From positions 188,406 to 252,405 of the forward strand of contig WTPW01000013.1 in NCBI GenBank assembly GCA_009809945.1: a stretch of DNA of 64,000 nt, read 5' to 3'. Below the pieces are notes generated by a model. It did not search any database and was not told the DNA's origin. It saw nothing but the letters and a program-made list of their open reading frames with translations. Source of the stretch: Gigaspora margarita (lineage: Eukaryota; Glomeromycota; Glomeromycetes; Diversisporales; Gigasporaceae). This document shows positions 12,447-23,729 of this stretch, in pieces. Position 1 is the stretch's first letter. Each line of letters opens with the position of its first letter. The position numbers and the translations under genes were made by a program.

Positions 12447-12740
12447 TTATATATTTCTGAAAATAAGCTACCCTTTTTGGCCAAAAAGTTATACAAAAAA
12501 ATGTGGAATAGCTTATTTTTAGATTAAAAATATACTAATAAAAGTTGTCCAAATACTACTAATTTTATTATATATGTATTTCAATGTCCTGAACAACTTT
12601 TCTTAATGATACTTTTGAGGTTTACTTAGTAAAATTGATACTTTTATATGTAACAATTAGTAGTGATTTTTTTAAAAATTTTTTAAAAAAATGAGAAAAG
12701 TAGCATCTTTTGGAGGTTGCTTATTTTCAGAAACATACAG
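12447..12740. mobile_element. TA-flanked MITE, 294 bp
   Basis: Right-end reverse complement ctgtatgtttctgaaaataa matches the left end ttatatatttctgaaaataa. TA flanks lie at 12445-12446 and 12741-12742. The interior is AT-rich and non-coding. Confidence 0.6.
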
Positions 12741-14620
12741 TACAAAAACTGTTATAATCTAAAAATAATAAAAAACACTATGAATAATAATGCACTTAAA
12801 GCTCCAAAAATGGTAGCGCCTAAGCTAAATAAAATTTGACAAAAGGTATAAAATAAAGCAAAAGGTAGTAAAAAGAAAAAAAGCAAAGTCAAGATATCAA
12901 AATGATAAAAATCAAATAAATGTAAGAATAAAAAAATCTAACTAATCCAAAAATGCCAAAAAGCATTATAAATAATAAAGTAACAACAATTTTAAAAACA
13001 ATAAAGCTACAATACCAGTAATTAAAAAAATTAACAAAAATTAAGAAATCAAAACAAATATTAGTAAAAAACAAACTAATACAATAACAAAATTATAGAA
13101 TAAGTAAAAAAAAATCTATAATTCTAAAAGTAATAAAAAAACAAAAAGCAATCTAATTAACTTTATATTAATTATATGAATATATTATACAGATCAATAG
13201 TTATTTATAATTCAAATTTTATTTTATAAAAACATTTTTTAAATAACAAAACTATTTATGTATATTGCAGGGCATCTAGTCACATTATAGTGCTAAAATT
13301 TGGAATCTATATATAGATATATATAGTAGTACTGAATTTTTTAAAATTATATATATAATAGTACTAAATTTTTTAAATTTTATACAATGATTAAATAGTG
13401 CTTAAATTTTAAAAGGAGTGCAAATAAAAAAAATAAAAATAAAGATAATATATATGAATAAATTAAAATTTATTAGTAATTAAATATTTTAAAATATATA
13501 TATATATAAGTACTGAATTTTAGCAAAATATAAAATAAAAGAGCTGATTTTTAGTAAAATAAAGTGCTAAATTTTTTAAGTCCAATATAAAATTAAAGAG
13601 TTTTAAAACTAAATAACTTTTTAATAAAAGTTTTTTTTAAAAAAAAACTCTCTATATCTATATTCTTTAGGTTTCAAAAAATATTATTATAGAGAGATTA
13701 TTTAAAAAATTTTATTAATAAAAATTTTAGTACAAGAAATTATTTTGTAATATGAATAGATGTCTTTCACTATATCAACTAACAAAATATTAATTTATTT
13801 TTAATTTGGAATGAGTCAGTAAAAATGCATCATATTGTCTTTAAAATGAAAATTTTTTTAAATCTTCAAACAAAAATAACTTAACAAAAATTTATCCGAA
13901 TTTAGTAAAAATTTTTAAATAAATTCTACAAGTTTTTAGAACTGATTTAAAAAATTTTATTAAATTTAATTAAGTTGTTGTTAAGTTAAACTTGTTTAAA
14001 GTTTTAAAAAAATTTATTTAAAAAAAATATAATGTATTTCTACTAACACTTCCTTATTTATTTATTAATTTTTAACTAGTATATAATTATATAGCCAAAT
14101 TTTAACTATCAAATTAGGTATAAAAGGTACTATAATAGTACTTGATATAGTTGTAATTGTTTAAATGCTCAAATCATCAAATACTAATTTAGTTATGAAA
14201 ATTTATTAATTTTTTAACTAGTACATAATTTTATAGCCAAATAATAACTAACAAATTCAATATATTGCTAGAACTCTTTCCAATGATCCCTTGTACTAAT
14301 TTTTTTACAAACAACAATCTATAAAAACTATATAGATAATATGTTTAACTACAACAGAACTTCACTGGTAGCAGCTAGGACTAAAGGCCATTCACTGCAA
14401 GTCTTGGTTGTAACTAAAATAGAGTTAAAAAAGAGTCAAACTCTTATAAGCAAGATCTCCTAGCAGAAGACAATGGTATTACTAAGTAAAAAAGTAATAG
14501 ACAAGCCCTAGAGTTCAGTCAAAATTTATGGAAGCTTCAGCAGAAATAAATATTGGGTTAGAAATATTTTTCTATATAGTATAACTCTGTCAACTTGTTA
14601 TAATTTGGTATATCCCTCTC
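12741..14620. other. AT-rich non-coding stretch
   Basis: There is no gene. It contains recurring gtactgaattttttaaa motifs with (TA)n runs at about 13310-13580. A tgagtcagtaaaaa word at 13812 resembles the end of the MITE at 46409. Confidence 0.4.
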
Positions 14621-14626
14621 TTGCTT

Positions 14627-15595
14627 CTTTGGCTTTTTCAAATTTTCAACAAAGTGGGCTTTCCAGCTTACCTCTCCAAAAGATCAGAAGTGTTTACTGC
14701 TTCTATTTTGGGTTATGCATCTACCAAAACAGTATTGTCAATGTCAGAAGTAAATCATGTTATACTGTACTATCTAGAAAATTCTTGTATTATTGCATTC
14801 TTAGATGTAGTTTTGTTCTAGTTTGTTTATTTTTTTTTTACATATAGTACTTTGTTAGAGTAGAATACTTTATGCAGTCTATATAATTTTTTAAATATAT
14901 TTACAATTTTTGTTAAGATTGCTAACTTTTCTTTGTCTTCTTTTGGTTTTCATTTAGGTTTTGTAGAATTACCCCTATTTTTTACTTTCCTTTAGTTTTG
15001 TAAACACCTTTTGTTCATTAGAGTAGGGCAGTGTTGTACGTTCTGGCTGTCCACAGCCTTTTTTGGCTTGTTCACGTCCAAAATTGTCCAAACATCCAAG
15101 ATTGTCCAAAGCTTGTCCAGGCTTTAATAATTAATAAATCTATCTAAAAAATATATATCTATATATTTTTTTATGTGCTAAACACATTCCAGTTAAAATT
15201 AAAATAGGTTATCTTAATAAAATATTAAGTAATTTTACTTTATTTAATTGTTCAAAATTGTCCAAGATTGTCCAAGGCTGTCCCGTGACAACACTGGAGT
15301 AGGGTTTTAACTCTCCTTGTCCTAGAGGCTAGGTAAGAAAGATTAAGAAAAAATTAGTAATCTTGACATGGCTAACAACTGCCAATAGTGATTTAAAAAC
15401 CAGGCACATGCATTGCTAAGGTTTTTAAGAAGGAAAAAGTTGTTGTGGCAGATCATGTTTAGGTACTTCAGTAACCAGATAAATCTTTATTATGGAACAG
15501 AAGATAATAGCAGTATTATTATGTCAGATGTATTGCAATAGCACATTGTACTTAATTCTGGTATAATAAAGATAGAATTGCTAAAAAGTAAAAAA
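14627..15595 (+). repeat. LINE-like 3' repeat copy, interrupted by a hAT MITE
   Basis: This stretch aligns in order with 41345-42030: caaagtgggcttt, then ccaaaagatc, a T-rich segment with cttttggttttcatttagg, then cttgtcctagaggctaggta, a ttgttgtggcagatcatgtt block and an ending gaattgctaaaaagt. Both copies end like the LINE tail at 12000. The 268-bp MITE at 15029-15296 is inserted in it and absent from the 41-kb copy, which shows the empty site. Confidence 0.7.
15029..15296. mobile_element. hAT-type MITE, 268 bp, 8-bp target duplication
   Basis: Ends cagtgttgtacg and gtgacaacactg are inverted repeats. An exact 8-bp duplication, gagtaggg, lies at 15021-15028 and 15297-15304. Both subterminal regions repeat the word attgtccaaga with variants (tccaaaattgtccaaacatc, attgtccaaggctgtcc). 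It is non-coding and interrupts the surrounding repeat. Confidence 0.9.
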
Positions 15596-16162
15596 AAACA
15601 AAAAAAAACCAACAAATTAAATATAAAAAAATAGCATATCTCTTAATATAATTGAAATTATTTATAACTAATTTAATTTATTAACTAATTAAGCTAATTT
15701 CAAAAATCTAATTAACTGTTATATTCAAATTATTCATAGTATTTATTTTAAGATTTTGTTAAATTTAGTAGAGTGCAATATCACAGGTTAAATATTTAAA
15801 AAAAAATTAAAATTATTATTAGTTAAGGTTAGAATGCAGACTAGTATTAAGATTAGAGTTAAAGGGCACATATATATATGCAAATTAAGTGCTAAAAACT
15901 TTTAATTAGAAGTCCAAGTCTAGTTTACATAATGAAATTTCAAAATAATTAAATTTTTTGATTTTTTTTTTGTAATTTTTTCTAATTTTTTATTTGTTTT
16001 GTTATACAAGATCCTGTGAACTAATTGGCCAATCATATTAGTCTATAATATAGCAACCTGTAATATTTAACAATACTCTTATTTTATAGTATATAAAAAT
16101 ATTTGTATTAGCATATGTTCTAACAAAAATAATGTCAAAAGGTCCAGAATTTTTTGCTTCTA

Positions 16163-16346
16163 CAGTCTAATCCTGCTATAGTCACACTGTCTGGCATAAA
16201 CTTGATGTGACTATAGCAAGAGAAACATAATAATAGTTATATCATGTGATTATAGCAAGAGTTAATTTTATATTACTGCAGATGATTGGTATATAGTCTC
16301 AAGAAAATGTGACTATTTCAGATGTGACTATTGCGGGAGTAGACTG
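16163..16346. mobile_element. TA-flanked MITE, 184 bp
   Basis: Left end cagtctaatcctgctatagt and right end actattgcgggagtagactg are inverted repeats. TA lies at 16161-16162 and 16347-16348. The word gtgactatagcaagag recurs inside. It is non-coding. Confidence 0.8.
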
Positions 16347-16435
16347 TATAAATGTATATAAGCATTATAGTTTTATAGAGCTAGCTTCTACTATAGAAAG
16401 TTTATTTCTAATTTTGTTTTACTTGCTCACTCTGT

Positions 16436-16690
16436 ATATTGCTTGTTAAAAATATAAAATTTAAAATAGAAAATAAACAAGAGGATACATTTAAAAAATT
16501 AAAGCAATATTTAATTGATATACTAGTTCTACAATATCCCAATTTTGTCAAACTATTTATTGCATATGCTGATGATTTAGATCCATTTTGGATACCATTT
16601 TGGTCCAAAAAGATAATCAAAAAAAAGAGTATATTGAAATGTATACAAATTATAGATTACAAGAGCAGAACAGGACACTACTAGTGTCCT
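16436..16690 (+). pseudogene. Ty3/gypsy polyprotein fragment, RNase H-like start
   Basis: The frame reads ENKQEDTFKKLKQYLID, then VLQYPNFVKLFIAYADDLD (about 16470-16580). This matches the segment joining reverse transcriptase and RNase H in Ty3/gypsy elements, whose usual form is AF..LK..L..APVL..PDF.KPFIL.TDAS. The aspartate position (TDAS) is altered to YADD here, and the rest is beyond recognition. No long terminal repeats are seen nearby. It is a short, dead fragment; the call depends on the pattern of conserved residues only. Confidence 0.55.
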
Positions 16691-18262
16691 ATTAAATAAT
16701 ATCAAATTTTAAGATTGTTTTCCCAATAATAAATAGCTATTTAATATTTTAATTAATAAATATCTTGTTACTAATTAAAAAAAATAAATTAAGATATATT
16801 AATAACATAATTAATGAATTACAAATAAGTGAATAAAAATAACATACTCATTATTTAAACAATACTTGGTATGTTGTTAAGGCTAAGCTAATTTGCAATA
16901 AATTACTATAATTTCTATCATGAATTAATGTAAACCATTTTGTTACAGAACTTATTATCATTTTTTTCTACTGAGTTTGATTTGATCAGCTTGTGATTTT
17001 TTTTGGAAGTGTGAGTACTATATATATAATTATTTAATTGATTATATTTATGGAACCCATCTAATATAAATATAATAAAATGTTTAAAAAAGTTCTCCAG
17101 TTTTGAAAATATAACAAATTTAGATGGTTATCTATAGTATAATCATGGGACTTACAGCACTCATAAAAAATCATATAGTAACCAATTCTACTATAAATCA
17201 AAAAGATTAAAATTGAGTTTCTTTTTAGAAATTACTTGCTATTCCAATGGCTACAGTATGTAATCAAGTTATGTAGGTTGTCTTAGATTTTCATGGCTTC
17301 ACTATAAGTTACTTAAAAATTCTATAACACTTACCTGCTATTTTGATGACCATGATATAGTTGAGGTTGAGTTGGCTTGTATTAGAATTGTTATAATTTT
17401 TATCGGTTAATCTTGAGTTAGTTTGTATTGAAGTTATTATTTTTTTCATAAAGAATCTTGTTGCTATTTTGGTGACTACAATATATAATTAAGGTCGAGT
17501 TAGTTTGCATAAATTACCATATTAGAATTATTGTGATCTCTACTATAAGTTACTATAAAAAATTATATATTAAAAACTCACTATTTGATGACTACAATAT
17601 TGGTTAAAATTCAGGTAGGCTGTATTGGAATTGTCTTGTATTTCTAAGTTGAATTGGCCTGCATTAGAATGAAGGATCAAATATAAATAGATTTTAGACC
17701 TAGCTAATAAGCATCAGTTGGATTGTTTTGATTGTTTTTTTTATGTTACACCTGATCTAGGCAATTAAATCTTTAATTTGTGGGCACACACACAAACAGG
17801 TAACTATGACTCTACCATAATGTCCTATGGACAATAAATAACAGGTTCCAGAGAAGAGTGGGTTGCTCATGAATTGAGGGCTACCAGAGTTGAACTGCAC
17901 TTGTTGCTGTAGAACCACACTTGTGCTTTCCATGATTCTCATCATTAAGTTAGAATTACTGTATACAGAAGGTCTTTACAAATTATACCTCTACACATGT
18001 GTGTCTAAAATATGGATTATTTACAGCAGACAACATGGCAAAATGTTTTTAATATTTTTATCATAGTAATTCAAAATGCCATGTAGCAAAATTAGCTTCA
18101 TCAAGTGAATTAATTTTGCCTGGCAAACTTTAAAATTATTTTTGCCAACATAAATTAGTTTTATCTGACAAATTATTTTTGTCTAATGAAATCCTTAAAT
18201 TATTTTTGTCTGCTAAAATTATTTTCATCTATAAAATTGTTACTGACAGTAATATTTTTATG
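16691..18262. other. Non-coding, weakly repetitive
   Basis: Direct repeats of about 100 bp occur at 17130-17600, with recurring ttgatgactacaatat and gaattattgtgat words. At 18080-18240 the motif aaattatttttgtc recurs about five times with a tcatctga-like spacer, suggesting a decayed word-array element. No gene is visible. Confidence 0.35.
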
Positions 18263-18264
18263 TA

Positions 18265-18467
18265 CAGTCAACCCCATACAATCACCTCTCCTACAATCAC
18301 ACCATAAAAAAACCTCTCTCTATATCACGTTTTTATTAAAAACAATTTACTATTAAAAATAAAATATATAAAAAAAATACCTCTATAAAAGCACAACCTC
18401 TTTATAAGCACTTTTTTTGAAAAAAGTACATATGTGACCAAATTCGTAATTGTAGGGGGGTTGACTG
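18265..18467. mobile_element. TA-flanked MITE, 203 bp
   Basis: The left end cagtcaaccccatacaatc pairs with the right end gttgactg, preceded by aattgtaggggg. TA flanks lie at 18263-18264 and 18468-18469. The interior carries acctctctctatatcac and complementary words. CAGTCAACCCC ends are common in fungal pogo-like elements. Confidence 0.8.
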
Positions 18468-18469
18468 TA

Positions 18470-19370
18470 TAAGTTTATACAATAAAAATAAAAGCTGCTT
18501 GAAAGAAGGCATGGAGGATTTGGTCCAAGAACCAAGAATCCTACTGCCACTAGGATCCTGGAACTTATTGTTTGATGGTTTTACTATTTTTCCGATACAT
18601 GAAATTGATGGTTATTTATACATTACAAATAACCTTGGGGCTTTGCAACTACGATTTAAATCTCAAGATTTAAATAAAGGGGATCTATTACTAATGATGA
18701 GTAATTCGTATTCATTTACACGACAATGAATTTAGTTCCCACCTTTTGAATACCAGAGGCCCTTACTATTGTTCTTCAATGGAGCATCGCATCAAGCCCG
18801 TAAATTCTCTCGTTTGTCGATCAATGCGCATTTCAGGTCCCGAGTCATGTGGCTTAGACCCGTTTTTTTTTTTTTTTTTGCTAAAGCTGAGTCGTAATCA
18901 TGTTTTTGAATCGGTATTAGGGATTATCAGATATGAAAACATCATAACAATTAGAATTATATAGAGAAAGGATTGATTTTTTATCAGATTTAACAGGTTA
19001 TCGGCTCTTGCAAGATCGGTTTTGAGATGTTCAGCAGTAATTCTACAATGGCTTCAAATCTGTAACTTCTCAATACCGATACAAAACATGACCACCATGC
19101 ATATAGGTTTTGAGGGGTTCAACGGTAATAGATTTTTAATATACTAAAACGTTAAAGTTTCAATAGAGAACCTCGCTAATATTTATTTATTATAAAAAAT
19201 TAGTTTAAATATTATTTAATTTTTGTCATTCGAAAATATTTTGGAATGGCGAAAATATTTTAGACATCCTAAAATATATTCGGCACGCTAAAATAAGTTT
19301 TTATGCCTAAATTTTTTACGATTTAGTCTGCCTAAAAATAATTTAGGCATTTAAATTACATCAAAGAAAC
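18470..19370. other. Dispersed repeat remnants, no supported gene
   Basis: Short open frames at 18499-18729 and 18746-18964 show no motifs and the second runs through a T-tract. The 18960-19130 part (atcagatttaacaggttatcgg, ctcaataccgat) is related to the element at 69-1166. The 19200-19360 part repeats aaaatattttag and related words. CpG becomes commoner from about 18.5 kb. Confidence 0.35.
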
Positions 19371-19381
19371 ATGATTTAGAC

Positions 19382-19758
19382 TAGTGTTCCAAATCGGCTC
19401 AAAAAATGTAATCGATTAATCGGATAAAAATTTTTTTAACAATCGATTAAAAATCGATTGTACCAACTAATCGATTAATTGATTAGTTGGTACAATCGAT
19501 TAATCGATTAATCGATTAATCGATTAACCGATTAATCGATTAATCGATTAAATCGATTGATCGATTGCACCAACTAATCGATTAATCGACTAAATCGATT
19601 ACTATAATGACCAAATACAAACTTTTTTGAGCGAAGAAATAGTTAAAAAAATATTTCGATTGATCGATTAATCGATTAATCGCATATTCGAAAAGCCAAT
19701 CGATTAATCGACGATTAATCGATTAATCGGATTAATCGATTTTCGATTTGGAACACTA
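19382..19758. mobile_element. hAT-type MITE built of AATCGATT arrays, 377 bp
   Basis: Ends tagtgttccaaatcg and cgatttggaacacta are perfect 15-bp inverted repeats. The exact 8-bp duplication atttagac lies at 19374-19381 and 19759-19766. Much of the interior is a near-continuous array of the palindrome aatcgatt (about 19409-19590 and 19660-19745). It has no coding capacity. Such an array should fold into many alternative hairpins. Confidence 0.92.
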
Positions 19759-19766
19759 ATTTAGAC

Positions 19767-20768
19767 ACCATGTATACTTACCTCCTATAATCATGATTAT
19801 GTGTATTGAATCCTGTCTGTTCCCGTGACTATTTTCACAGGCCATTACTCCTGCTTAGCACCTTTTTCGATTTTTTAACTTTAGTTAACTCGAATTTTAT
19901 CCCGGAATGACTATTATATTATCGTTATGTTAAAGTGCATGCCGATTACTTAAAGTTAACTATACAGTAATAAAATGGTTTATTGAACAATTTACTGAGT
20001 TGATTAAGTTGTTTTAAAAAAATTTTGTACTAATAACTATGTAAACCTGTTAAATATATTTCTTTGTCAAAAAAATTAAGCTTGTGAATACGAACTTCAA
20101 TTTTTATGAACATATTTATATATATGAGGGTCTAAGAGAAAACATGCAATTCTAAAAATAATCATGAATTTCATCATGATCTGTTTGAATTGTTGACGGC
20201 ACTCATATAAAAGGACAATTTATTTACTGTAGCAATTACATACATTATATTCAAATTTGTGAATAGTTTATACCAAATTTTTCATATTGTTAAATAATGC
20301 CCATATGCAAGTGTCCTCTTTATGCGATACGATTGCTATCCTTAAATATATGTCATGAACTACTCACGACTTAAACATAATCTGATATATACGTATGTAC
20401 GTACGTGTGTCTCATGAATGTTGGAATTTGTGTTATTTATTCAATTAAGTAATAGACTGTGATATCATAATTGCGTAATCCCAAGTTCTGAAGTTATGAG
20501 AAACGGATTAAGTCTTCGGTACTTTACATTTTTCAAAGCACAAAATATTAGCAGTATTGGGACATAAAACAAATTTAATCGGCATATTTGATAAAATATC
20601 TGGCTATCCTACAAATATGTTAAAGCTCAAATGTAATAACCGGATTATGATACATTATTTGAAAACATTAACTTTGCATAGTTCAAATTCACAAATTGTC
20701 TATTCCAAAATATTTTGATTTGCTAAAAAAATAAACCGTTAGACTACAAAGAAATCTAAAATATGATA
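19767..20768. other. Non-coding, nothing recognised
   Basis: Moderately AT-rich with normal CpG. A short tacgtatgtacgtacgtgtg run lies near 20392. No open frame with recognisable content. Confidence 0.3.
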
Positions 20769-20770
20769 TA

Positions 20771-21052
20771 TCGTATTTTCGCGAAATAACGCAACCCGGC
20801 GCGTTATTTAGAGTACTCGCCGGGGCGTTATTTTGAAAACAATATAATTTACAGCTGATATGAAATTAGTGGGAATTTTGTGATATCACCCATCTACATC
20901 TACATCTACCCATATATCTATACCATCTACATCTAGATATAGGGGCGCATTATTTGAAGACGTGCCGAGGTTTCATTTCGAAACCATACATGCTATTTTT
21001 TGGGGTATGATTTTTTAAATAACGTCCCGGCCTGTTATTTCGCGAAATACAG
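20771..21052. mobile_element. TA-flanked MITE, 282 bp
   Basis: Left end tcgtattttcgcgaaataac and right end gttatttcgcgaaatacag are inverted repeats flanked by TA (20769-20770, 21053-21054). Subterminal words ggcgcgttattt and aataacgtcccgg recur. A short hexanucleotide run (ctacat)n sits at about 20892-20938. Confidence 0.75.
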
Positions 21053-21939
21053 TAAGTTCAATTTTATAGTAGTGTTATTAATCATTCGCATCGCATAGAG
21101 TGGAATAGCATTTTAGATGCGGATTTATATTATTGGTAAATCATAACCTTGTGTGATATCAGGTAAATGTCTTGTCGGGAAACAAATTAGACACAACTAT
21201 GAACGTGCAATGCAACACTTCACAAGATAATGCGATAATATAAATTTTTTGTACGAAATTTTTTCCGTTTTGTCAAAAAGGAAATGTGGGCAATGACAAC
21301 CAATATGATTAAATACATGGGTACAAATACACATGTAAATGGCAATGATTAGAGGGGTAATTTATTGTATTTACGGTAATACTGTAAAAGTCGTAAATTT
21401 AGTTTAATTTTTTTTTTAAATTTCATGAATAATATATTTGACGAATTGTACCTAAAACTTAGTGGCCTCTCTCTACTATTAAAAGTGTTAATAGTAAATT
21501 TATGGATAATTGAAACCAGTGATTAAGTCATCCAATAATAATGCGATTATTTTTGCAATTTTACATGTTTGTTTAATTCGAACCCCCTCCCCCACCACAC
21601 TTAAGTTTCGTAAGGGAATGTTAAACGAAATTATAATTTCAAACAGCCTCACTAACACTAACAAAATCGGCCTAAACTATACTATCACCTAGCCTTAACG
21701 CTAAACCTGACTTAGGCCAAATTATCATTCATGTGATGTGATGATCATGAATATATCACTGGATTCATTGTTCTTAAAACTACCCTAAATTTATATGAAT
21801 TTATAATGAGTTTATATTTTAATTATAGTTCTTTATATATATAAAGTTGTCAAATTACTTTTACATTTAACTTGTTATTTGCAACTTAATTCACAATTAT
21901 TTACTACATGCATTTCTATTTGATTCTTAATTATGGTAT
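21053..21939. other. 3' flank of the BTB-LRR gene with a MITE-end scrap
   Basis: There is no gene. At 21622-21655 the sequence gttaaacgaaattataattt followed by caaacagcct matches the right end of the MITE in the intron of the 55.9-kb gene. I could not find a paired left end, so it is a solo end or a truncated copy. Confidence 0.4.
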
Positions 21940-23729
21940 TTATTGTACTATTTTAAGATTTGGATTATTTGATTTTAATTGAAAACCAATATAATTAGAT
22001 TGAATACTTAAAGAAGTCAGCGTTGAGTTCTTGCCAAGTGCATTTGCCAATGCTTTTCCTCCTTCTGATCCAAATGCATTCGATTCAAGATCCAAATCTT
22101 TTAGAGTGGAGTTCTTGCAAATCGCATCTACTAATGCATTTCTTCCTTCTGATCCAAGATCATTACATCCAAGGTTCAAAGAAGTCAGTGTGGAGTTCTT
22201 GCAAAGTGCATATGCTAATGCTCTTCCTCCTTCTGTTCCAAGATTAGTATAGTGAAGATTTAAAGAAGTCAGCGTAGAGTTTTTGCAAAGTGCATCTGCT
22301 AATGCTTTTCCTCCTTCTGATCCAAGATTATTATATCTAAGATTCAAAGAAGTTAATGCAGTGTTCTTGCAAAGTGCGTCCGCTAATGCTTTTCCTTCTT
22401 CTGATCCAAGGTTATTATATCTAAGATTCAAGGAAGTCAGCGTGGAGTTCTTATAAAGTGCATCTGCTAATGCTTTTCCTCCTTTTGATCCAAGATTATT
22501 CAGACTAATGTTCAAGTCTTTCAGCGTGGAGTTCTTGCAAAGTGCATCTGCTAATGCTTTTCCTCCATCTGATCCAAGATAATTATCTTGAAGATTCAAA
22601 GAAGTAAGCGTGAAGTTCTCGCAAAGTGCATTTGCTAATGCTTTTCCTACTTCTGACAAAAGATGATTCCGACCAAGATTCAAAGAAGTCAGCGTGAAGT
22701 TCTTGCAAAGTGCATCAGCTAATATTTTTCCTCCTTCTAATTCAAGATAATTATTGAAAAGATTCAAAGAAGTCAACGTGAAGTTCTTATTAAGTGCATC
22801 TGCTAATATTTTTATTCCTTTTGATTCAAGCTTATTATTACAAAGATTCAAATCTTTCAACGTGAAGTTCTTACAAAGTGCATCTGCTAATATTTTTACT
22901 CCAGTTCGCTCGACATTGATAGACCCAAGTTCAATGTTGTTAAGGCTTAAAGAAGTCAACGTGGTGTTCATGCAAAGCACCTTTGATAATTCGTTTAATT
23001 CTTCCGATCCACATTTATAATTAGAAAAATCCCATTTTGAAGCACTTTCATGATTTTCCGTACTACTCGCGCAGTATTTAAGAGTTTCTTCATAAACTTC
23101 CAATGCTTTGAGAAATTTGCCTTGCTTCAGATATCTAAGTGCTTGATTTCTCATAAAATTTAATGCAATTTCTTGTAAATTTGTGAAAATATCATATTTA
23201 AATAATGTAATAAGGTCATTTGGAAATTTCCAAGCTGATTCAGTTCCTAACAAGCATTTTTCAACTTGTTGACTATTTTCAAATAAACCAATTTCATCAG
23301 CTGCAATAAAAATGTCGAAAAGGCTAACATCATTATTATTTGAAAATGTTCCTGTATAAATATAACTATTCATTTTATAGAAAATAAAATACATTTAAAA
23401 ATTTAACGTCATACGAAATTTTTAATGGAAAGCATTATTAGTTTACAGAAAATTAAATTGAAATGTAACCCAAAAAATGTAACTTACTTTAAAAGAGTTT
23501 CAAACACAGGTGGAGAAATATTTGGTTTATCGAAAATTATAAAACCATTTTCTCTCCTTACCCATCGTGATGATAATGCAGCTTTAAAGTAATCTGATCT
23601 TGCTGATAACATAGTAGAATGAGCTTTAAATTCTTTAATATTTTGGTTTTCACCAACTTTAATTTTTACATCGAAATCTTTAGGATTTTCAAGCAAATTT
23701 GAAAAGTTTTGAATAGGTTCATTATTCAT
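21940..23729 (-). CDS. BTB-domain protein with C-terminal LRR array, two exons
   Basis: The predicted protein has 555 residues. Exon 1 runs 23729-23488 and exon 2 runs 23365-21940, joined across a 122-bp intron with a GTAAGT donor and an AATAG acceptor. The splice completes LLN-YIYTGTF, a normal BTB join. I chose ATG 23729 over the upstream in-frame ATG at 23774 because MNNEPIQNFSNLL fits a family N-terminus. Residues about 17-110 are a BTB/POZ domain (KEFKAHSTMLSARSDYF, YIYTG). No full BACK domain follows; a short helical linker (QALRYLKQGKFLKALEVYEE) leads to about twelve 28-residue LRRs of ribonuclease-inhibitor type from residue 216, consensus TLTSLNLxxNxLGSEGGKALADALCKN. BTB domains dimerise and often recruit CUL3 ligases; the LRRs would form a binding surface. 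Substrate is unknown. No frame break was seen. Confidence 0.85.

Noticed and set aside
14605-14847. Frame of 80 codons
   Set aside because: It lies in the LINE-like repeat and is not preserved in the 41-kb copy.
19400-19745. CRISPR-like array of AATCGATT
   Set aside because: There are no unique spacers; the repeats are contiguous, palindromic and lie within a hAT-type element of a eukaryote.
22023-23020. Plus-strand open frames opposite the BTB-LRR gene
   Set aside because: They are antisense reflections of the 84-bp LRR repeat; serine/alanine-rich strings such as SASANAFPPSDP come from its regular codons.
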